From positions 1,240,001-1,304,000 of the forward strand of contig QKWM01000004.1 in NCBI GenBank assembly GCA_003248315.1: a stretch of DNA of 64,000 bases, in the 5' to 3' direction. Made by a program: the position numbers and the translations under genes. Below are positions 1 through 9,209 of this stretch, piece by piece (the stretch's first letter is position 1; each line of letters opens with the position of its first letter). Under the pieces are notes generated by a model. It searched no databases and had not been told where the DNA came from. It saw only the letters and a program-made list of their open reading frames with translations. The DNA comes from Streptomyces sp. SW4. Lineage in GTDB: Bacteria > Actinomycetota > Actinomycetes > Streptomycetales > Streptomycetaceae.

Positions 1-1125
1 CCCCGTCCTGGCCCTGTCCGCCGAGCGCCTGGAGCACAACCTCGCGCTGATGGAGCGCTACGCCGCCCGGCACGGCCTCGCGTTCGCCCGCACGGCAAGA
101 CCTCCATGGCCCCGCAGCTCTTCCACCGCCAGATCGAGCACGGCGCCTGGGGCATCACCCTGGCCGTCCCCCACCAGGTGCGCGTCGCGCGGGCCTTCGG
201 CATCCGGCGCGTCTTCCTCGCCAACGAGCTGGTGGACGCCGCCGCCCTGCGCTGGATCGCCACCGAACTCGCCGCCGACCCGGACTTCCGCTTCGTCTGC
301 TACGTCGACTCCGTGCGCGGCGTGGAGCTGATGGACGCGGCCCTCGCGGGCGCCGCCCGGCCGCTGGACGTGGTGGTCGAGCTGGCCGCGGGCGAGGGCG
401 CGCGCACCGGGGCGCGCACCGAGGCGGAGTGCGCGGCCGTCGCGGACGCGGTGGCCGCCGCGTCCGGTCTGCGGCTGGTGGGCGTCGCCGGGTACGAGGG
501 CGAGGTGCCGGACGCCGACCGGGAGAAGGTCGCCGCGTGGCTGGGGCGGCTGGTCGCCCTCGCCGCCGGCCTCGACAAGGAGGGTCGCTTCGCGGACACG
601 GACGAGATCGTGGTGAGCGCGGGCGGCAGCGCCTGGTTCGACGCGGTGGCCGACGTGTTCGCCGGGATCCCGGAGCTGTCCCGGCCGGTGCTGAAGCTGC
701 TGCGCTCCGGCGCCTACGTCAGCCACGACGACGGGCACTACCGCGAACTGACCCCCTTCAACCGGGTCCCCGAGGAGGGCGCCCTGGAGCCCGCGTTCCG
801 CCTGTGGTCGCAGGTCGTCTCCCGCCCCTCCCCTGCGCAGGCGTTCACCAACGCGGGCAAGCGGGACGCGGCGTACGACCTGCACCTGCCCTTCGCCCAG
901 GTGGTCCGCCGGGACGGCGCGGAGCGCCCGGCCGACGGCGTGGAGGTGACCGGCCTGTCCGACCAGCACGCCTGGCTGCGCACCTCCCCCGGCGCGGACC
1001 TGGAGGTCGGCGACTGGGTCGGGATGGGCCTGTCCCACCCGTGCACATCGTTCGACAAGTGGCAGCTCATCCCGGTCGCCGAGGCGGACGGGACGGTCGT
1101 CGACTACATCCGTACGTTCTTCTAG
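1..1125 (+). CDS. D-serine dehydratase-like amino-acid deaminase (5' partial)
   Basis: PLP enzyme of the alanine-racemase-N / D-serine dehydratase-like family, predicted to deaminate D-amino or beta-hydroxy amino acids. The 5' end lies outside the window. The reading frame starting at base 2 gives PVLALSAERLEHN and then breaks near 87-90, where one C is missing; restoring it gives the conserved HGKTSMAPQ stretch whose lysine (codon 97-99) is the expected Schiff-base residue. Near the C-terminus GLSHPCTSFDKW supplies the His and Cys that bind zinc in eukaryotic-type D-serine dehydratases. The next gene starts 11 bases downstream and encodes a D-aminoacylase, so the pair probably takes N-acyl-D-amino acids to keto acids. 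The substrate is inferred, not shown. Confidence 0.8.
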   Translation, partial: PRPGPVRRAPGAQPRADGALRRPARPRVRPHGKTSMAPQLFHRQIEHGAWGITLAVPHQVRVARAFGIRRVFLANELVDAAALRWIATELAADPDFRFVCYVDSVRGVELMDAALAGAARPLDVVVELAAGEGARTGARTEAECAAVADAVAAASGLRLVGVAGYEGEVPDADREKVAAWLGRLVALAAGLDKEGRFADTDEIVVSAGGSAWFDAVADVFAGIPELSRPVLKLLRSGAYVSHDDGHYRELTPFNRVPEEGALEPAFRLWSQVVSRPSPAQAFTNAGKRDAAYDLHLPFAQVVRRDGAERPADGVEVTGLSDQHAWLRTSPGADLEVGDWVGMGLSHPCTSFDKWQLIPVAEADGTVVDYIRTFF

Positions 1126-1136
1126 AGGAGCCTCGC

Positions 1137-2746
1137 GTGGACGAGCTGGTCATCCGGGACGCCGACGTCGTCGACGGCTCCGGCGCAAGCGCCTACCGGG
1201 CGGACGTCGTGGTCGACGGCGGGCGGATCGTGTCCATCGTCAAGGAGGCCGCGGCGGCCGGCTGCCAGCGGCCCACCGCCCGCCGGGAGCTGGACGCCGA
1301 GGGCCTGGTGCTGGCCCCCGGCTTCATCGACATGCACGCCCACAGCGACCTGGCCCTGCTGCGCGACCCCGACCACAGCGCCAAGGCCGCGCAGGGCGTC
1401 ACCCTGGAGGTCATCGGCCAGGACGGGCTGTCGTACGCGCCGGTCGACGACCGCACGCTCGGCGAGGTGCGCCGCGCGATCGCCGGGTGGAACGGCCCCG
1501 GCGACGACGTCGACTTCGACTGGCGGTCGGTCGGCGAGTACCTGGACCGGCTCGACGCGGGCATCGCGGTCAACGCCGCCTATCTGATCCCGCAGGGCAC
1601 GGTCCGCGCCCTGGCCGTCGGCTGGGACGACCGGGAGGCGACCGAGGCGGAGCTGGCGCACATGCGGCGGCTGGTCGCCGAGGGCATGGAGCAGGGCGCG
1701 GTCGGCATGTCGTCGGGGCTGACGTACACGCCGGGCATGTACGCGAAGGACGCGGAGCTGACCGAGCTGTGCCGGGTGGTGGCGGAGTACGGCGGCTACT
1801 ACTGCCCGCACCACCGCTCCTACGGGGCGGGCGCCCTGGAGGCGTACGCCGAGATGGTGGAGCTGACCCGCGAGGCCGGCTGCCCCCTGCACCTGGCCCA
1901 CGCCACCATGAACTTCGGCGTGAACAGGGGCCGCGCCCCGAGCTGCTGTCCCTGCTGGACGACGCCCTCGCCGCCGGCGCCGACATCACCCTCGACACCT
2001 ACCCCTACACCCCCGGCTGCACGACCCTCGTGGCGCTGCTGCCGAGCTGGGCGAGCGAGGGCGGCCCGGAGGAGATCCTGCGCCGCCTCGCCGACGACGC
2101 CACCGCCGAGCGGATCCGGCACCACCTGGAGGAGACCGGCTCCGACGGCTGCCACGGGGTGCCCGTGGAGTGGGAGACGATCGAGATCTCCGGCGTCACC
2201 GACCCGGCGCTCGCCGCCTACGTGGGCCGTACGGTGCTGGAGTCGGCGCGGCTGCGCGGCGAGGCCCCCTGGGAGGTCGCCCGCCGTCTGCTGCTCGCCG
2301 ACCGGCTGGCGCCGACCATCCTCCAGCACGTCGGGCACGAGGAGAACGTCCGCGCGATCATGCGGCACCGGGTGCACACCGGCGGCTCGGACGGCATCCT
2401 CCAGGGCGCCAAGCCCCACCCGCGCGCCTACGGCACCTTCCCGCACTACCTCGGGCACTACGTGCGCGAGCTGGGCGTGCTGTCGCTGGAGGAGTGCGTC
2501 GCGCACCTCACCGCGCGCCCGGCGGCCCGGCTGCGGCTGCCGGACCGGGGACTGGTGCGCGAGGGCTACCGGGCCGACCTGGTGCTGTTCGACCCGGCGA
2601 CGGTGGCGGCGGGCTCCACCTACGCCGAGCCCCGCCGGCTGCCGACGGGCATCCCGTACGTGCTGGTCGACGGCCGGTTCACCATCGAGGACGGCCGCCG
2701 CACGGACGTGCTCGCGGGCCGTTCGGTGCGGCGCACTCCGCGGTGA
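1137..2746 (+). CDS. N-acyl-D-amino-acid deacylase (D-aminoacylase), frame break at ~1940
   Basis: Amidohydrolase-superfamily zinc enzyme that releases D-amino acids from N-acyl derivatives. It starts at GTG 1137 behind AGAGGAG and gives about 536 residues when one missing base near 1937-1941 is restored (GRAPELLSLLDD). Before the break are GFIDMHAHSD with the metal-binding HxH pair, the GMSSGLTYTPG loop and CPHHRSYG. After it come HTGGSDGILQGAKPHPRAYG and the C-terminal RADLVLFDP strand of the urease-type beta-sandwich. The length fits the D-aminoacylase family. It lies 11 bases after the deaminase stop and is probably co-transcribed with it. Exact substrate specificity cannot be read from the sequence. 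Confidence 0.85.
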
Positions 2747-2851
2747 ACGCGTGGGGCGGGCGGGGCCTGCGGGAACCCGAGTGGGCCATACCGGAGCAAA
2801 CCGCCCGTCTCACGTGGCGGAAAACACGGCCCAAGGGACATAACCGGGCCG

Positions 2852-2857
2852 TAAGCT
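2852..2857 (+). promoter_or_regulatory. -10 box TAAGCT of a leaderless aminotransferase promoter
   Basis: TAAGCT followed by 7 bases and then the ATG at 2865. No Shine-Dalgarno lies between, so transcription probably starts at or next to the start codon. Confidence 0.55.
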
Positions 2858-2864
2858 CACCGTC

Positions 2865-4076
2865 ATGCAGGTGATCCAGTCGACCAAGCTCGCCAACGTC
2901 TGTTACGAGATCCGGGGCCCGGTGCTCGAGGAGGCGATGCGGCTGGAAGCGGCCGGTCACCGCATCCTGAAGCTCAACACGGGCAACCCGGCGGCGTTCG
3001 GCTTCGAGTGCCCGCCCGAGATCCTGGAGGACATCCTCCGCAACGTCTCCACCGCCCACGGGTACGGCGACGCCAAGGGCCTGCTGGCCGCGCGCCGGGC
3101 CGTCGTCATGCACAACCAGACGCTCGGCATCGAGACGGACGTGGAGCACGTCTTCATCGGCAACGGCGTCTCCGAGCTGATCGTGATGGCGATGCAGGGC
3201 CTGCTCGACGACGGCGACGAGGTCCTCGTGCCGGCGCCGGACTACCCGCTGTGGACGGCGGCCGTCTCCCTGTCCGGCGGCACGGCGGTGCACTACCGCT
3301 GCGACGAGCAGTCCGACTGGATGCCGGACCTGGCGGACGTCGAGCGCAAGGTCACCGACCGCACCAAGGCGATCGTGATCATCAACCCCAACAACCCCAC
3401 GGGCGCGGTGTACGACGAGGCGATGCTGCGCGGGCTCACCGACATCGCCCGCCGCCACAACCTGCTGGTCTGCTCGGACGAGATCTACGACAAGATCCTC
3501 TACGACGACGCCGTGCACACGCCGACCGCGGCCGTCGCCCCCGACCTGCTGACGCTCACCTTCAACGGCATGTCCAAGGCGTACCGGGTGGCCGGCTACC
3601 GGGTCGGGTGGATGTCGGTCTCCGGGCCGCGGGCGCACGCCGAGTCCTACATCGAGGGCCTGACCGTCCTGGCGAACATGCGCCTGTGCGCGAACATGCC
3701 GGGGCAGCACGGGGTGGTCGCCGCGCTCAGCGGCCGGCAGTCCATCGAGGACCTGGTGCTGCCGGGCGGCCGGCTGCGCGAGCAGCGCGACGCGGCCTAC
3801 GAGCTGCTGACCCAGATCCCCGGCGTGACCTGCGTCAAGCCCAAGGGCGCGCTGTACCTCTTCCCGCGCCTGGACCCCAAGGTCTTCAAGATCAAGGACG
3901 ACCGGCAGATGGTCCTGGACCTGCTGCGCCAGGAGAAGATCATGGTCGTCCAGGGCACCGGGTTCAACTGGCCGGAGCCGGACCACTTCCGGGTCGTGAC
4001 GCTGCCGACGGCCACGGATCTGCGGGACGCGGTGAGCCGGATCGGGAACTTCCTGGACGGGTACGGCCAGCCCTGA
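2865..4076 (+). CDS. PLP-dependent aminotransferase, AlaA-like
   Basis: Class I/II fold-type I aminotransferase of 403 residues, closest in pattern to glutamate-pyruvate transaminase AlaA/YfbQ. Signatures: the N-terminal LKLNTGNPAAFGF segment, NPNNPTGAVYDE, CSDEIYDKILYD and NGMSKAYRVAGYRVGW. The PLP lysine is K238. The QGTGFNWPEPDHFRVV stretch near the C-terminus is typical of AlaA. The frame is intact, and the leaderless -10 box fixes the start at 2865. Probable role: alanine and pyruvate/2-oxoglutarate interconversion, which would sit well beside pckG and the D-amino-acid genes, although no operon link is visible. Other 2-oxoacid aminotransferase activity is possible. Confidence 0.85.
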   Translation: MQVIQSTKLANVCYEIRGPVLEEAMRLEAAGHRILKLNTGNPAAFGFECPPEILEDILRNVSTAHGYGDAKGLLAARRAVVMHNQTLGIETDVEHVFIGNGVSELIVMAMQGLLDDGDEVLVPAPDYPLWTAAVSLSGGTAVHYRCDEQSDWMPDLADVERKVTDRTKAIVIINPNNPTGAVYDEAMLRGLTDIARRHNLLVCSDEIYDKILYDDAVHTPTAAVAPDLLTLTFNGMSKAYRVAGYRVGWMSVSGPRAHAESYIEGLTVLANMRLCANMPGQHGVVAALSGRQSIEDLVLPGGRLREQRDAAYELLTQIPGVTCVKPKGALYLFPRLDPKVFKIKDDRQMVLDLLRQEKIMVVQGTGFNWPEPDHFRVVTLPTATDLRDAVSRIGNFLDGYGQP

Positions 4077-4077
4077 G

Positions 4078-4134
4078 CCGGCCCCGGGACGGGGACGGCC
4101 GGCCCCGGGAACGGGTGCGGCCGGCCCTGGTTCC
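4078..4134. repeat. GGCCGGCCC-type short tandem repeat after the aminotransferase stop
   Basis: Three degenerate copies of a unit of about 21 bases beginning CGGCCGGCCC, starting 2 bases after the TGA at 4074-4076. The units are self-complementary and could also act as a terminator. Confidence 0.6.
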
Positions 4135-4199
4135 AGGATCGAGTCAACTTTAGACGTAATCCAATGTAGGATGGCTTCTGTCAGAAGGAGGCCATCCCC

Positions 4200-4621
4200 A
4201 TGTACGAGCCGATCCGCACCAAGTCGGTCCACTCGATGGCCGACGGCCCCACCGGCGTCCCGCACCGGTCCCGGGAGGAGGAGCTGGACATCCAGCTCGC
4301 CGGCCATCTCTCGGCCCTGCTCGCCGTCACCGACGAGCTGCGCGCACTGGCCCCTCCGCCGACCTGGACACCGCCGCCGAGCGCCTCGCCGGCCAGGTGA
4401 CCCGGCTGCGGGACGGGCGCGCACCGGCCCGTGCGCCGCTGGCCGACGCCAAGGGCGAGCCGCACGTCGCCGCCGCCCTGCACCGGCGGGCGCACGCGCT
4501 GGCGGGCCGCGCGCTGGTCGTGGCGGCCTCCCGGGCCGACACGTCGGCCGCCATCCTGGCGGCCGAGCGCATGGACGCGCACGCGGCGGCCGCGGAGCCG
4601 CGCGAGCTCGCGTCGCACTGA
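4200..4621 (+). CDS. Small conserved hypothetical protein, frame break at ~4351
   Basis: A strong AGAAGGAGG site 7 bases before ATG 4200 supports this small gene. The N-terminal part (MYEPIRTKSVHSMADG, then EEELDIQLAGHLSALLAVTDELRAL) ends prematurely unless one C is restored in the C run at 4351-4354. Translation then continues through SADLDTAAERLAGQVTRLRDG to a stop at 4621, giving about 140 residues. It is alanine- and arginine-rich and mostly helical, without signal peptide or membrane segment. Upstream, the relatively AT-rich stretch 4145-4175 probably holds its promoter. I do not recognise the family or function; it reads as a cytosolic Streptomyces-conserved protein. Confidence 0.7.
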
Positions 4622-4645
4622 GCCCCCTGGGGGCTCCCCGACGGC

Positions 4646-4680
4646 CCCGGTCCGCGTGCCGCAGCGACGCGCGGACCGGG
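4646..4680. terminator. GC hairpin downstream of the small hypothetical gene
   Basis: Perfect 11-base arms CCCGGTCCGCG (4646-4656) and CGCGGACCGGG (4670-4680) around a 13-base loop, 25 bases past the stop at 4621. No U-tract follows, as is usual for actinobacterial terminators. Confidence 0.55.
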
Positions 4681-4756
4681 TTGCCACCATGTCCCGCCGG
4701 CCGCCACGGCGGACTCACCGCCACGCCCCGCCGGCCGCCACGGCGGACACGACTGC

Positions 4757-4797
4757 GGGCCGGGTCCGCCGCACGCCGTTGTGCGGGGACCCGGCCC
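4757..4797. terminator. Long nested hairpin between convergent genes
   Basis: Outer arms GGGCCGGGTCC (4757-4767) and GGACCCGGCCC (4787-4797) enclose inner arms CCGCAC (4769-4774) and GTGCGG (4781-4786) with a 6-base loop. It lies between the convergent genes ending at 4621 and 4930 and probably terminates both. The rest of 4622-4929 holds only a duplicated CGCCGGCCGCCACGGCGGA segment (near 4710 and 4730). Confidence 0.65.
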
Positions 4798-4929
4798 AGG
4801 GTGGGGTGCCTCCCCGGCTCCGGGACATCGAGCTACGGGAGCGGAGGAGGACCCCCTCGCGGCCGGCCTTCGTGACGACATCGCGGGTCAGGGCTAGTCG
4901 GACCGGCCGCGGAGTACTGCGGGGGGACG

Positions 4930-6748
4930 TCAGCCCAGGCGCTCCACCAGGGCGCGGTACTGGTCCCACAGCTCCTTCGGGGTGTGGTCGCCGAAGGTGT
5001 TGAGGTGCTCGGGACGAGCGCGGCCTCCTCGCGCCACACGTCCTTGTCGACGGTGAGCAGGAAGTCCAGATCGGCGTCGGAGAGGTCCAGGCCGTCGGTG
5101 TCCAGGGCCTCCTTGGTCGGCAGGATGCCGATGGGGGTCTCGACGCCCTCGGCCTTGCCCTCCAGGCGCTCCACGATCCACTTCAGGACGCGGCCGTTCT
5201 CACCGAAGCCGGGCCAGACGAACGTGCCGTTCTCGTCCTTGCGGAACCAGTTGACGTAGTAGATCTTCGGCAGCTTGGACTGGTCCTTGTCCTTGGCCAC
5301 GTCGATCCAGTGACCCATGTAGTCGCCCATGTTGTAGCCGCAGAACGGCAGCATGGCGAAGGGGTCGCGGCGCAGCTCGCCGACCTTGCCCTCGGCGGCG
5401 GCGGTCTTCTCGGAGGCCACGTTGGCGCCGAGGAAGACGCCGTGGTTCCAGTCGAAGGACTCCGTCACCAGCGGCACGGCGGTGGCGCGGCGGCCGCCGA
5501 ACAGGATCGCCGAGATCGGCACGCCCTTGGGGTCCTCCCACTCCGGCGCGATGATCGGGCACTGCGCGGCGGGCACGGTGAAGCGGGCGTTCGGGTGGGC
5601 GGCCGGGGTCCCCGACTCCGGGGTCCAGTCGTTGCCCTTCCAGTCCGTGAGGTGGGCCGGGGCTCCTCGGTCATGCCCTCCCACCACACGTCGCCGTCGT
5701 CGGTGAGGGCGACGTTGGTGAAGACCGCGTTGCCCCACAGCGTCTTCATGGCGTTGGCGTTGGTGTGCTCGCCGGTGCCGGGGGCGACGCCGAAGAAGCC
5801 GGCCTCGGGGTTGATGGCGTACAGGCGGCCGTCCTCGCCGAAGCGCATCCAGGCGATGTCGTCGCCGATCGTCTCGACCGTCCAGCCGGAGATCGTGGGC
5901 TCCAGCATGGCGAGGTTGGTCTTGCCGCAGGCCGACGGGAAGGCGGCGGCGACGTACTTGGGCTCGCCGGTGGGCGGGGTCAGCTTCAGCACGAGCATGT
6001 GCTCGGCGAGCCAGCCCTCGTCGCGGGCCATGACGGAGGCGATGCGCAGGGCGTAGCACTTCTTGCCGAGCAGGGCGTTGCCGCCGTAACCGGAGCCGTA
6101 GGACCAGATCTCGCGGGTCTCGGGGAAGTGGGAGATGTACTTGGTGCTGTTGCAGGGCCAGGGGACGTCCTCCTGACCGGGCTCCAGCGGGGCGCCGAGG
6201 GTGTGGACGGCCTTGACGAAGAAGCCCTCGTCGCCCAGCTCGTCCAGGACGGCCTGCCCCATCCGGGTCATGGTGCGCATGGAGACGGCGACGTAGGCCG
6301 AGTCGGTGATCTCGACGCCGATCGCGGACAGCGGCGAGCCGAGCGGGCCCATGCAGAAGGGCACGACGTACATGGTTCGGCCGCGCATGGAACCGCGGAA
6401 CAGGCCCTGGTCCCCGGTGAAGATCTCCCGCATCTCGGCGGGGGCCTTCCAGTGGTTGGTGGGACCGGCGTCCTCCTCCTTCTCGGAGCAGATGAAGGTC
6501 CGGTCCTCGACGCGGGCGACGTCGGTGGGGTCGGAGGCCGCGTAGTAGGAGTTGGGGCGCTTGATCGGGTCGAGTTTCCGGAAGGTGCCCTTCTGGACGA
6601 GCTCCTCGCACAGTCGCTCGTACTCGGCCTCGGACCCGTCACACCAGACCACGTTGTCCGGCTGCGTCAGTTCGGCGATCTCGTTCACCCACGAGATCAG
6701 CTCCTGGTGCTGGGTGGGGACGGTGGGAGCCGCGATGTCGCGCGCCAC
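4930..6748 (-). CDS. pckG: Phosphoenolpyruvate carboxykinase (GTP), frame breaks at ~5011 and ~5659
   Basis: GTP-dependent PEPCK, which interconverts oxaloacetate plus GTP with PEP plus GDP and CO2 for gluconeogenesis and anaplerotic flux. About 606 residues after restoring one G at 5659-5662 and one at 5011-5013; that is the normal length for the GTP family. The P-loop [12 protein letters not shown] (about residue 270) and the following [13 protein letters not shown] metal-binding segment are intact, as are [18 protein letters not shown] and [13 protein letters not shown]. The last residues are [24 protein letters not shown]. Transcribed alone, divergently from the hemolysin III gene across a 339-base region. 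The two frame breaks are best read as sequence errors, since all catalytic blocks remain. Confidence 0.93.
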
Positions 6749-7087
6749 GATTGCTCCTAAGTGAGGGTTGTGTTGTTGGAGGCCCCGTGGGGCTGCGACC
6801 CGGATGCTTCACGGTGGGATCTCTACGGCGCTCATCCGGTGCCGACCGCACTCATTTGATCATCCGATGCGCATGCCCATCTGTCCAGAGGGGCGCACAC
6901 CTGAGCGGCGTGAGGATCGCCACGTACCTCTGCTTATCCCTGCGTTTCTTTGCGTATACGTTGGGTTCGCCTGAAACTTCTTTTACCTCGCCGGACCACG
7001 CCCCGCCACGTGAGACGATGGCCACTCCGGGTACCCCATGTGGTCGTACTGATATGTAACTTACGGTTCCGTAGGTACCCTTCCGCC
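6749..7087. other. Divergent intergenic region, pckG / hemolysin III
   Basis: A 339-base gap, clearly more AT-rich than its flanks, especially 6840-7070. It contains the palindrome CGTATACG near 6953 and the inverted repeat ACGG-TT-CCGT near 7062. It should hold the pckG promoter and any carbon-source operator, but I cannot assign a specific regulator site. No convincing small ORF. Confidence 0.5.
7076..7081 (+). promoter_or_regulatory. -10 box TACCCT, leaderless hemolysin III gene
   Basis: TACCCT followed by 6 bases and the ATG at 7088, with no ribosome binding site in between. Confidence 0.55.
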
Positions 7088-7801
7088 ATGACTGCGTCCG
7101 CATTCGACGCGCCCCGGGACACGCAGGCCGACGGCCGCGGTCCCGTCGCGCTCTCCCTGCCGCATCCGGTCAAGCCGAAGCTCCGCGGCTGGCTGCACCT
7201 CGGCATGTTCCCGGCCGCCCTGGTCGCCGGACTGGTCCTGACGGCCTTCGCCGACTCGACCAGAGGACGTGTGGCCTGTGCGATCTACGCCCTGACCGCC
7301 TGCCTGCTGTTCGGCGTCAGCGCGCTGTACCACCGGGGCAACTGGAGCCCGCGCATGGACGGAATCCTGCGCCGGCTCGACCACGCCAACATCTTCCTGA
7401 TCATCGCGGGCACCTACACGCCGCTGACCATGCTGCTCCTGCCGGAGGCCAAGGGGCGGTGGCTGCTGTGGGGCATCTGGGCCGCCGCGGTCGCCGGCAT
7501 CGCCTTCCGCGTCTTCTGGGTCGGCGCCCCGCGCTGGCTCTACACGCCCTGCTACATCGCCATGGGCTGGGCGGCGGTCTTCTACCTGCCCGACTTCCTG
7601 CGCGCGGGCGGCATCGCCGTGCTGGTCCTGGTGATCGTGGGCGGCGTCCTCTACAGCATCGGGGGCGTCGTCTACGGGATCAAGCGCCCCAACCCCTCAC
7701 CGCGCTGGTTCGGCTTCCACGAGGTGTTCCACTCCTTCACCCTGGCCGCCTTCGCCGCGCACTACGTGGGGATCTCGCTGGTGGCGTACCAGCACGCCTG
7801 A
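7088..7801 (+). CDS. Hemolysin III / PAQR family membrane protein
   Basis: 237-residue integral membrane protein of the hemolysin III (PAQR, TrhA) family. About 7 hydrophobic segments run from residue 40 to the end. Family residues visible: SALYHRGNWSP with the conserved His, HANIFLIIAGTYTPL with Asp/His just before it, and the C-terminal GFHEVFHSFTLAAFAAHY, whose two histidines with the first form the metal site of PAQR proteins. Start chosen at 7088 because of the leaderless -10 box. Despite the family name there is no evidence of haemolysis; members are linked to membrane-lipid homeostasis. Followed 31 bases later by a TetR-family gene. Confidence 0.9.
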   Translation: MTASAFDAPRDTQADGRGPVALSLPHPVKPKLRGWLHLGMFPAALVAGLVLTAFADSTRGRVACAIYALTACLLFGVSALYHRGNWSPRMDGILRRLDHANIFLIIAGTYTPLTMLLLPEAKGRWLLWGIWAAAVAGIAFRVFWVGAPRWLYTPCYIAMGWAAVFYLPDFLRAGGIAVLVLVIVGGVLYSIGGVVYGIKRPNPSPRWFGFHEVFHSFTLAAFAAHYVGISLVAYQHA

Positions 7802-7832
7802 TCGCCTCGCCGCGATGGCCGACAATGAGCCC

Positions 7833-8469
7833 ATGACCACGGCGCGAACCCCTGCCCCGAGACCGCCCGGCCGCTGGGCCTGCGGGAGCGGAAGAAGATC
7901 AAGACCCGGATCGCGATCAGGACGGCCGCGTACGCCCTGGTCCGGGAGCAGGGGTACGACGCCACGACCGTGGAGCAGATCGCCGACCGCGCCGAGGTCT
8001 CGCCGAGCACCGTCTTCCGGTACTTCCCCACCAAGGAGGACATCGTCCTCACCGACGAGTACGACCCGCTCGTCGAGGACCTGCTGCGCGAGCGCCCGGC
8101 CGACGAACCGGTGTCGGAGTCCATCCGGTGGGCGCTCCGCAAGGCGACGGCCCTGGCCCTCGCCGACAACCCGCACTTCGGCCGGGACGACATGATGCTC
8201 CGGGTCCGGCTCATGGTCGACGTGCCCGCGGTGCGCTCCCGGTGATGGAGAGCATGTCCGTCACCGGCCGGCTGCTGTGCCGGGCCCTGGCCGAGCGCAC
8301 CGGCCGCGACGAGAACGACCTCGACGTACGGGTCTACGCGATGGGGCTGATGGGCGCCCTGCTGGAGACGCTGATCTACTGGGTGGAGCGGGGCTGCCGG
8401 GACGACATGATGGAGCTGCTCGACCGCGCCCTCGCCACCTTCGGCAGCCTGCCCAACCGGCGGACATGA
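7833..8469 (+). CDS. TetR-family transcriptional regulator, frame breaks at ~7855 and ~8241
   Basis: Reads as a 212-residue TetR repressor once one C is restored at 7855-7858 and one G at 8241-8242. N-terminal helix-turn-helix: TVEQIADRAEVSPSTVFRYFPTKEDIV, residues about 45-70 (quoted in part: ADRAEVSPSTVFRYF). The C-terminal part is the variable ligand-binding bundle with VRLMVDVPAVRSRVMESM and LLETLIYWVERGC. GACAAT six bases before ATG 7833 may be a -10 box of a leaderless transcript. It follows the hemolysin III gene by 31 bases and could regulate it. Ligand and target are unknown. Confidence 0.85.
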
Positions 8470-8482
8470 CATCCTTGAGCGG

Positions 8483-9209
8483 GTGAACGGTCCCGAGATC
8501 CGCGTCGAGTTCGCCCCCGAGCTGCACCTGTTCGTCCCCGAGGCCCGGCGCACCGGCGCCGCCCGGGCCGCGACCGACGGCGTCTCCACGCTCGGCCACG
8601 TCGTGGAGTCCCTCGGCGTCCCGCTGACCGAGGTCGGCGCGCTGGAGGTGGACGGCCGCGAGGTGCCGCCCGGACACGTCCCGGCGGGCGGCGAGTCGGT
8701 GACCGTACGGGCCGTGGCGCGCCCCCAGCGGGTGCCTGGCGCCGAGCTGCGGTTCCTGCTCGACGTGCACCTCGGCACGCTCGCCCGCCGGCTGCGCCTG
8801 CTCGGCGTGGACACGGCGTACGAGTCCACGGACATCGGCGACCCGGCGCTCGCCGCCCGGTCCGCCGCCGAGCGGCGGGTGATGCTCAGCCGCGACCGGG
8901 GCTGCTGCGCCGCCGCGAACTGTGGGCGGGCGCGTTCGTCTACAGCACCCGCCCCGACGACCAGCTCCGCGACGTACTGGACCGCTTCGCGCCCGAGTTG
9001 CGCCCCTGGACCCGCTGCACCGCCTGCAACGGCCTGCTCCAGCAGGCCACCAAGGAGGAGGTCGCCGACCAGCTCAAGGGCGGCACCCAACGGTCGTACG
9101 ACGTGTTCGCGCGGTGCACCGACTGCGGGCGCGCCTACTGGAAGGGCGCGCACCACGAACAGCTCGAGGCCATCGTGGAGCGCGCCCTGGCATCCCGCCG
9201 GAGCTCTAG
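8483..9209 (+). CDS. Mut7-C RNase domain protein with ubiquitin-like N-terminus, frame breaks at ~8898 and ~9190
   Basis: About 242 residues after restoring two G residues. Residues 1-85 resemble the ThiS/MoaD-like ubiquitin domain that precedes Mut7-C in bacteria (VEFAPELHLFVPE, then an LGVPLTEVGALEVDG core). The Mut7-C part begins RFLLDVHLGTLARRLRLLGVDT and includes LSRDRGLLRRRELW. It ends in a zinc-ribbon-like pair of CxxC motifs, CTACNGLL and CTDCGRAYWKGAHH. The family is a PIN-like predicted RNase, so a role in RNA processing or decay is inferred only. GTG start at 8483. The TAG stop shares bases with the stop of the convergent gene inside CTAG. Confidence 0.8.

Noticed and set aside
5310..6760. 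Plus-strand open frames opposite pckG
   Set aside because: Mirror-image shadows of a well-conserved gene.
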